This document shows positions 6,479 through 7,780 of a DNA stretch of 7,780 nucleotides, in pieces. The stretch's first letter is position 1. Each line of letters starts with the position of its first letter. The position numbers were made by a program, and so were the translations under genes. Under the pieces are notes generated by a model that saw only the letters and a list, made by a program, of their open reading frames with translations, searched no databases and was not told where the DNA came from. This DNA comes from Bacteroidota bacterium (GTDB taxonomy: Bacteria; Bacteroidota; Bacteroidia; Flavobacteriales; Flavobacteriaceae). The DNA lies in NCBI GenBank assembly GCA_021793135.1, contig JAJYTI010000103.1, forward strand, positions 1 to 7,780, in the 5' to 3' direction.

Positions 6479-6964
6479 TTATTCGTTTTCTTGAGCGAAG
6501 ATTACTGGCAATGCAAATTCTGTAGTAACAGGTATGCCACGCTTTAATGCTGGCTCTATTACCTGTAGTGAATCTAATCCTTCTTGAATATAAGTATGTA
6601 AAAGTTGGAAATTATCTTCGGATTTATATACGGAACTATCGGAGGAAATGCTAAAATGAAGATTTTTCTCATTATCTATTTTAATAAGAATATTCAATTT
6701 ACAAATGTTATCGATAGGGTTATTATAAGCATACCGTTGCATGCTATGAGTTACTTTGCGATGTAGTGCATCTACAAAACACTGTAAATGCTCTTCTTGT
6801 GATAAAGACTTACAATCTAAAAACACTGGATATGCATCTACTTCATGCCAATCTATTGCTTTCAGTTCCTCTTGTAAAATAACATCCGAAGTAAGCCTCT
6901 CCGTTTGGAAAAACTCACAAGAACTCATCAAGCAAAGTATTAATAATAGATAAAAATGCTTCAT
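6479..6964 (-). CDS. Lipoprotein with a TonB C-terminal-like domain
   Basis: The 161-residue product begins with a lipoprotein signal peptide: MKHFYLLLILCLMSSC, with Cys16 as the likely lipidated residue (Met at -3 is slightly off consensus). The mature part follows the layout of Bacteroidota TonB C-terminal domains. It has YPVFLDCKSLSQEEHLQCF (residues 45-63) with Cys51 and Cys62, which could pair as a disulfide, then a long helix, a LNILIKID strand (90-97), and the ending PALKRGIPVTTEFALPVIF (138-156), which strongly resembles the final two strands of TonB. It lacks the N-terminal membrane helix and the proline-rich linker of a working TonB, so energy transduction is unlikely. The TonB resemblance is my reading of the pattern. 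It heads the probable operon with ruvC and hemW and has -7-like elements upstream. The role is unknown; envelope location is likely. Confidence 0.72.
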   Translation of the reverse strand: MKHFYLLLILCLMSSCEFFQTERLTSDVILQEELKAIDWHEVDAYPVFLDCKSLSQEEHLQCFVDALHRKVTHSMQRYAYNNPIDNICKLNILIKIDNEKNLHFSISSDSSVYKSEDNFQLLHTYIQEGLDSLQVIEPALKRGIPVTTEFALPVIFAQENE

Positions 6965-7144
6965 ATATTGGCATGCATGATACTAAATATACAAATTTAG
7001 TTGAAAAACTCATACAAATGCCTATTACTACACAAGAGTTGTATCACTTTAGATTAACAAGCATTAGAACGTAGCAACCCATTCGATAAAACATTTTCTA
7101 ATTGGAAAAGCTATTGCATTTAAATAACAGAAGGAAATACATCC
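6965..7144 (-). promoter_or_regulatory. Intergenic region with candidate promoter of the lipoprotein-ruvC-hemW operon
   Basis: This 180-base gap is the largest in the window. On the minus strand TAAATTTG (6999-6992) matches the -7 consensus TAnnTTTG 27 bases before the lipoprotein ATG. An overlapping option is TATATTTA just downstream of it. A TTTG at 7018-7015 lies 15 bases before the first and 23 before the second, so the second has the better -33 spacing and the first the better -7 sequence. I see no hairpin with a T tract after the nitroreductase stop, no RNA motif and no credible small gene in the rest. Confidence 0.45.
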
Positions 7145-7705
7145 TTAAAATTTCACCCACGTAGTTTTGGATTCCGCACTAGTCTCTCTAAAACCCTCTG
7201 TAGGTTTTTCTTTAAGTTTTCCAAGATAGAAGAAACCTATACAACTTTCTCCCTGTCCTAAAGCAATCAATTCTTGTAATTGATGAATACTTGCTGGAGA
7301 AGACCAATAGGCACCTATATTTAAATCTTGAGTTAACAGCCACATATTTTGAACTGCCATTGCTACTGCCGCAACCTCTTCCCATTCTGGCACCGATTCT
7401 TTTTCATCACGCTGCATACATATTGCTATTACAGCTCCAGATTGCATAACTTTTTCTCGGGTTGTCCTTATTTTTACTGGTGAAGGATCAGATGCATTCT
7501 CTTTATACTTCTCTACTAAAAAATCGGCTAGTTTTTGTTTCGCATTTCCTTGAAAAACTTTAAATCGCCATGGTTCAGTTCGGCGGTGAGTAGGAGCCCA
7601 ATTGGCAGCTTCTAATAGCTTTTGAATTTCTTCTTTACTAATTGGTTCCTCTGCGTAGGCAGTAGGATAAACAGCACGTCTAGTTTTTATTTTATCGAAA
7701 AGCAT
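7145..7705 (-). CDS. Nitroreductase family protein, YdjA-like
   Basis: The 186-residue protein is a small FMN-dependent nitroreductase-fold oxidoreductase, cytoplasmic and normally a homodimer, using NAD(P)H to reduce nitro compounds, quinones or other acceptors. The start TRRAVYPTAY (8-17) holds the FMN-phosphate-binding arginines typical of the family. ANWAPTHRRTEPWRF (34-48) corresponds to the APDHGQLQPWRF-type segment of E. coli YdjA and places it in that minimal subgroup. EWEEVAAVAMAVQNMWL (107-123) and LNIGAYWSSP (128-137) form the conserved helix and the segment near the flavin. The natural substrate of YdjA-like proteins is not settled and cannot be read here. It appears to be transcribed alone, 180 bases ahead of the ruvC operon. 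The ATG at 7705 gives the family's usual N-terminus. Confidence 0.92.
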   Translation of the reverse strand: MLFDKIKTRRAVYPTAYAEEPISKEEIQKLLEAANWAPTHRRTEPWRFKVFQGNAKQKLADFLVEKYKENASDPSPVKIRTTREKVMQSGAVIAICMQRDEKESVPEWEEVAAVAMAVQNMWLLTQDLNIGAYWSSPASIHQLQELIALGQGESCIGFFYLGKLKEKPTEGFRETSAESKTTWVKF

Positions 7706-7722
7706 AGGAATTTAATTTTCAC

Positions 7723-7730
7723 CAAAGATA
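7723..7730 (-). promoter_or_regulatory. Candidate -7 element (TATCTTTG) for the nitroreductase gene
   Basis: The minus strand reads TATCTTTG, a full TAnnTTTG match, ending 17 bases before the ATG at 7705. An A-rich stretch (AAAATTAAA) fills the gap, as is common before flavobacterial start codons. No TTG lies at the usual 17-23 base distance upstream, so the -33 half is unsupported. Confidence 0.4.
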
Positions 7731-7780
7731 CTCAAATAACGAGGTTCTTATATAACATAATTCAATACAAAAAAACGGCG

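Noticed and set aside
6756..6953. 65-codon plus-strand open frame opposite the TonB-like lipoprotein gene
   Set aside because: It is an antisense shadow with a Ser/Cys-rich composition and no domain.
7018..7074. 19-codon plus-strand frame (MPITTQELYHF...) in the largest intergenic gap
   Set aside because: It is too short, has no supporting promoter or start context, and no recognisable peptide family.

Overview
The window looks like ordinary, gene-dense chromosome from a member of the Bacteroidota, most likely the class Flavobacteriia. The DNA is AT-rich. Upstream regions carry TAnnTTTG-type -7 elements instead of Shine-Dalgarno sequences. Both lipoproteins, the HemW variant and the TonB-like domain are of flavobacterial style. 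I cannot name a genus. I see no mobile element, CRISPR array, tRNA, rRNA or phage gene, and no gene-free stretch longer than about 180 bases.

Layout: the left edge holds the 3' part of a plus-strand M20 metallopeptidase of the carnosinase/CNDP type (1-603). It converges on a minus-strand block across a strong hairpin with A and T tracts that can terminate transcription both ways (625-656). Everything to the right is on the minus strand. In the order of transcription this is: a YdjA-like nitroreductase (7705-7145); a lipoprotein resembling a lone TonB C-terminal domain (6964-6479), ruvC (6459-5908) and hemW (5902-4781), closely spaced as one probable operon; a cyclase/formamidase-family metal hydrolase with an altered metal motif (4699-3965); a membrane-anchored MutS-like ATPase (3896-2121) whose stop codon overlaps the start of a YdjM-type membrane hydrolase (2121-1120); and a small lipoprotein of unknown function (1084-674).

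How the genes fit together: RuvC (Holliday junction resolution) and HemW (heme delivery, radical SAM) are housekeeping proteins, and their pairing looks like operon economy more than a shared pathway. The less understood part is the MutS-like/YdjM-like pair. Both proteins have predicted membrane segments and they are translationally coupled. The ATPase keeps the MutS Walker motifs but lacks the mismatch-recognition domain, so it is probably not a mismatch repair protein. This is the best candidate in the window for undescribed biology. The other points of interest are the divergent cyclase metal site, the lipid-anchored TonB-like domain, and the recurring -7 elements close to start codons, which imply very short mRNA leaders.
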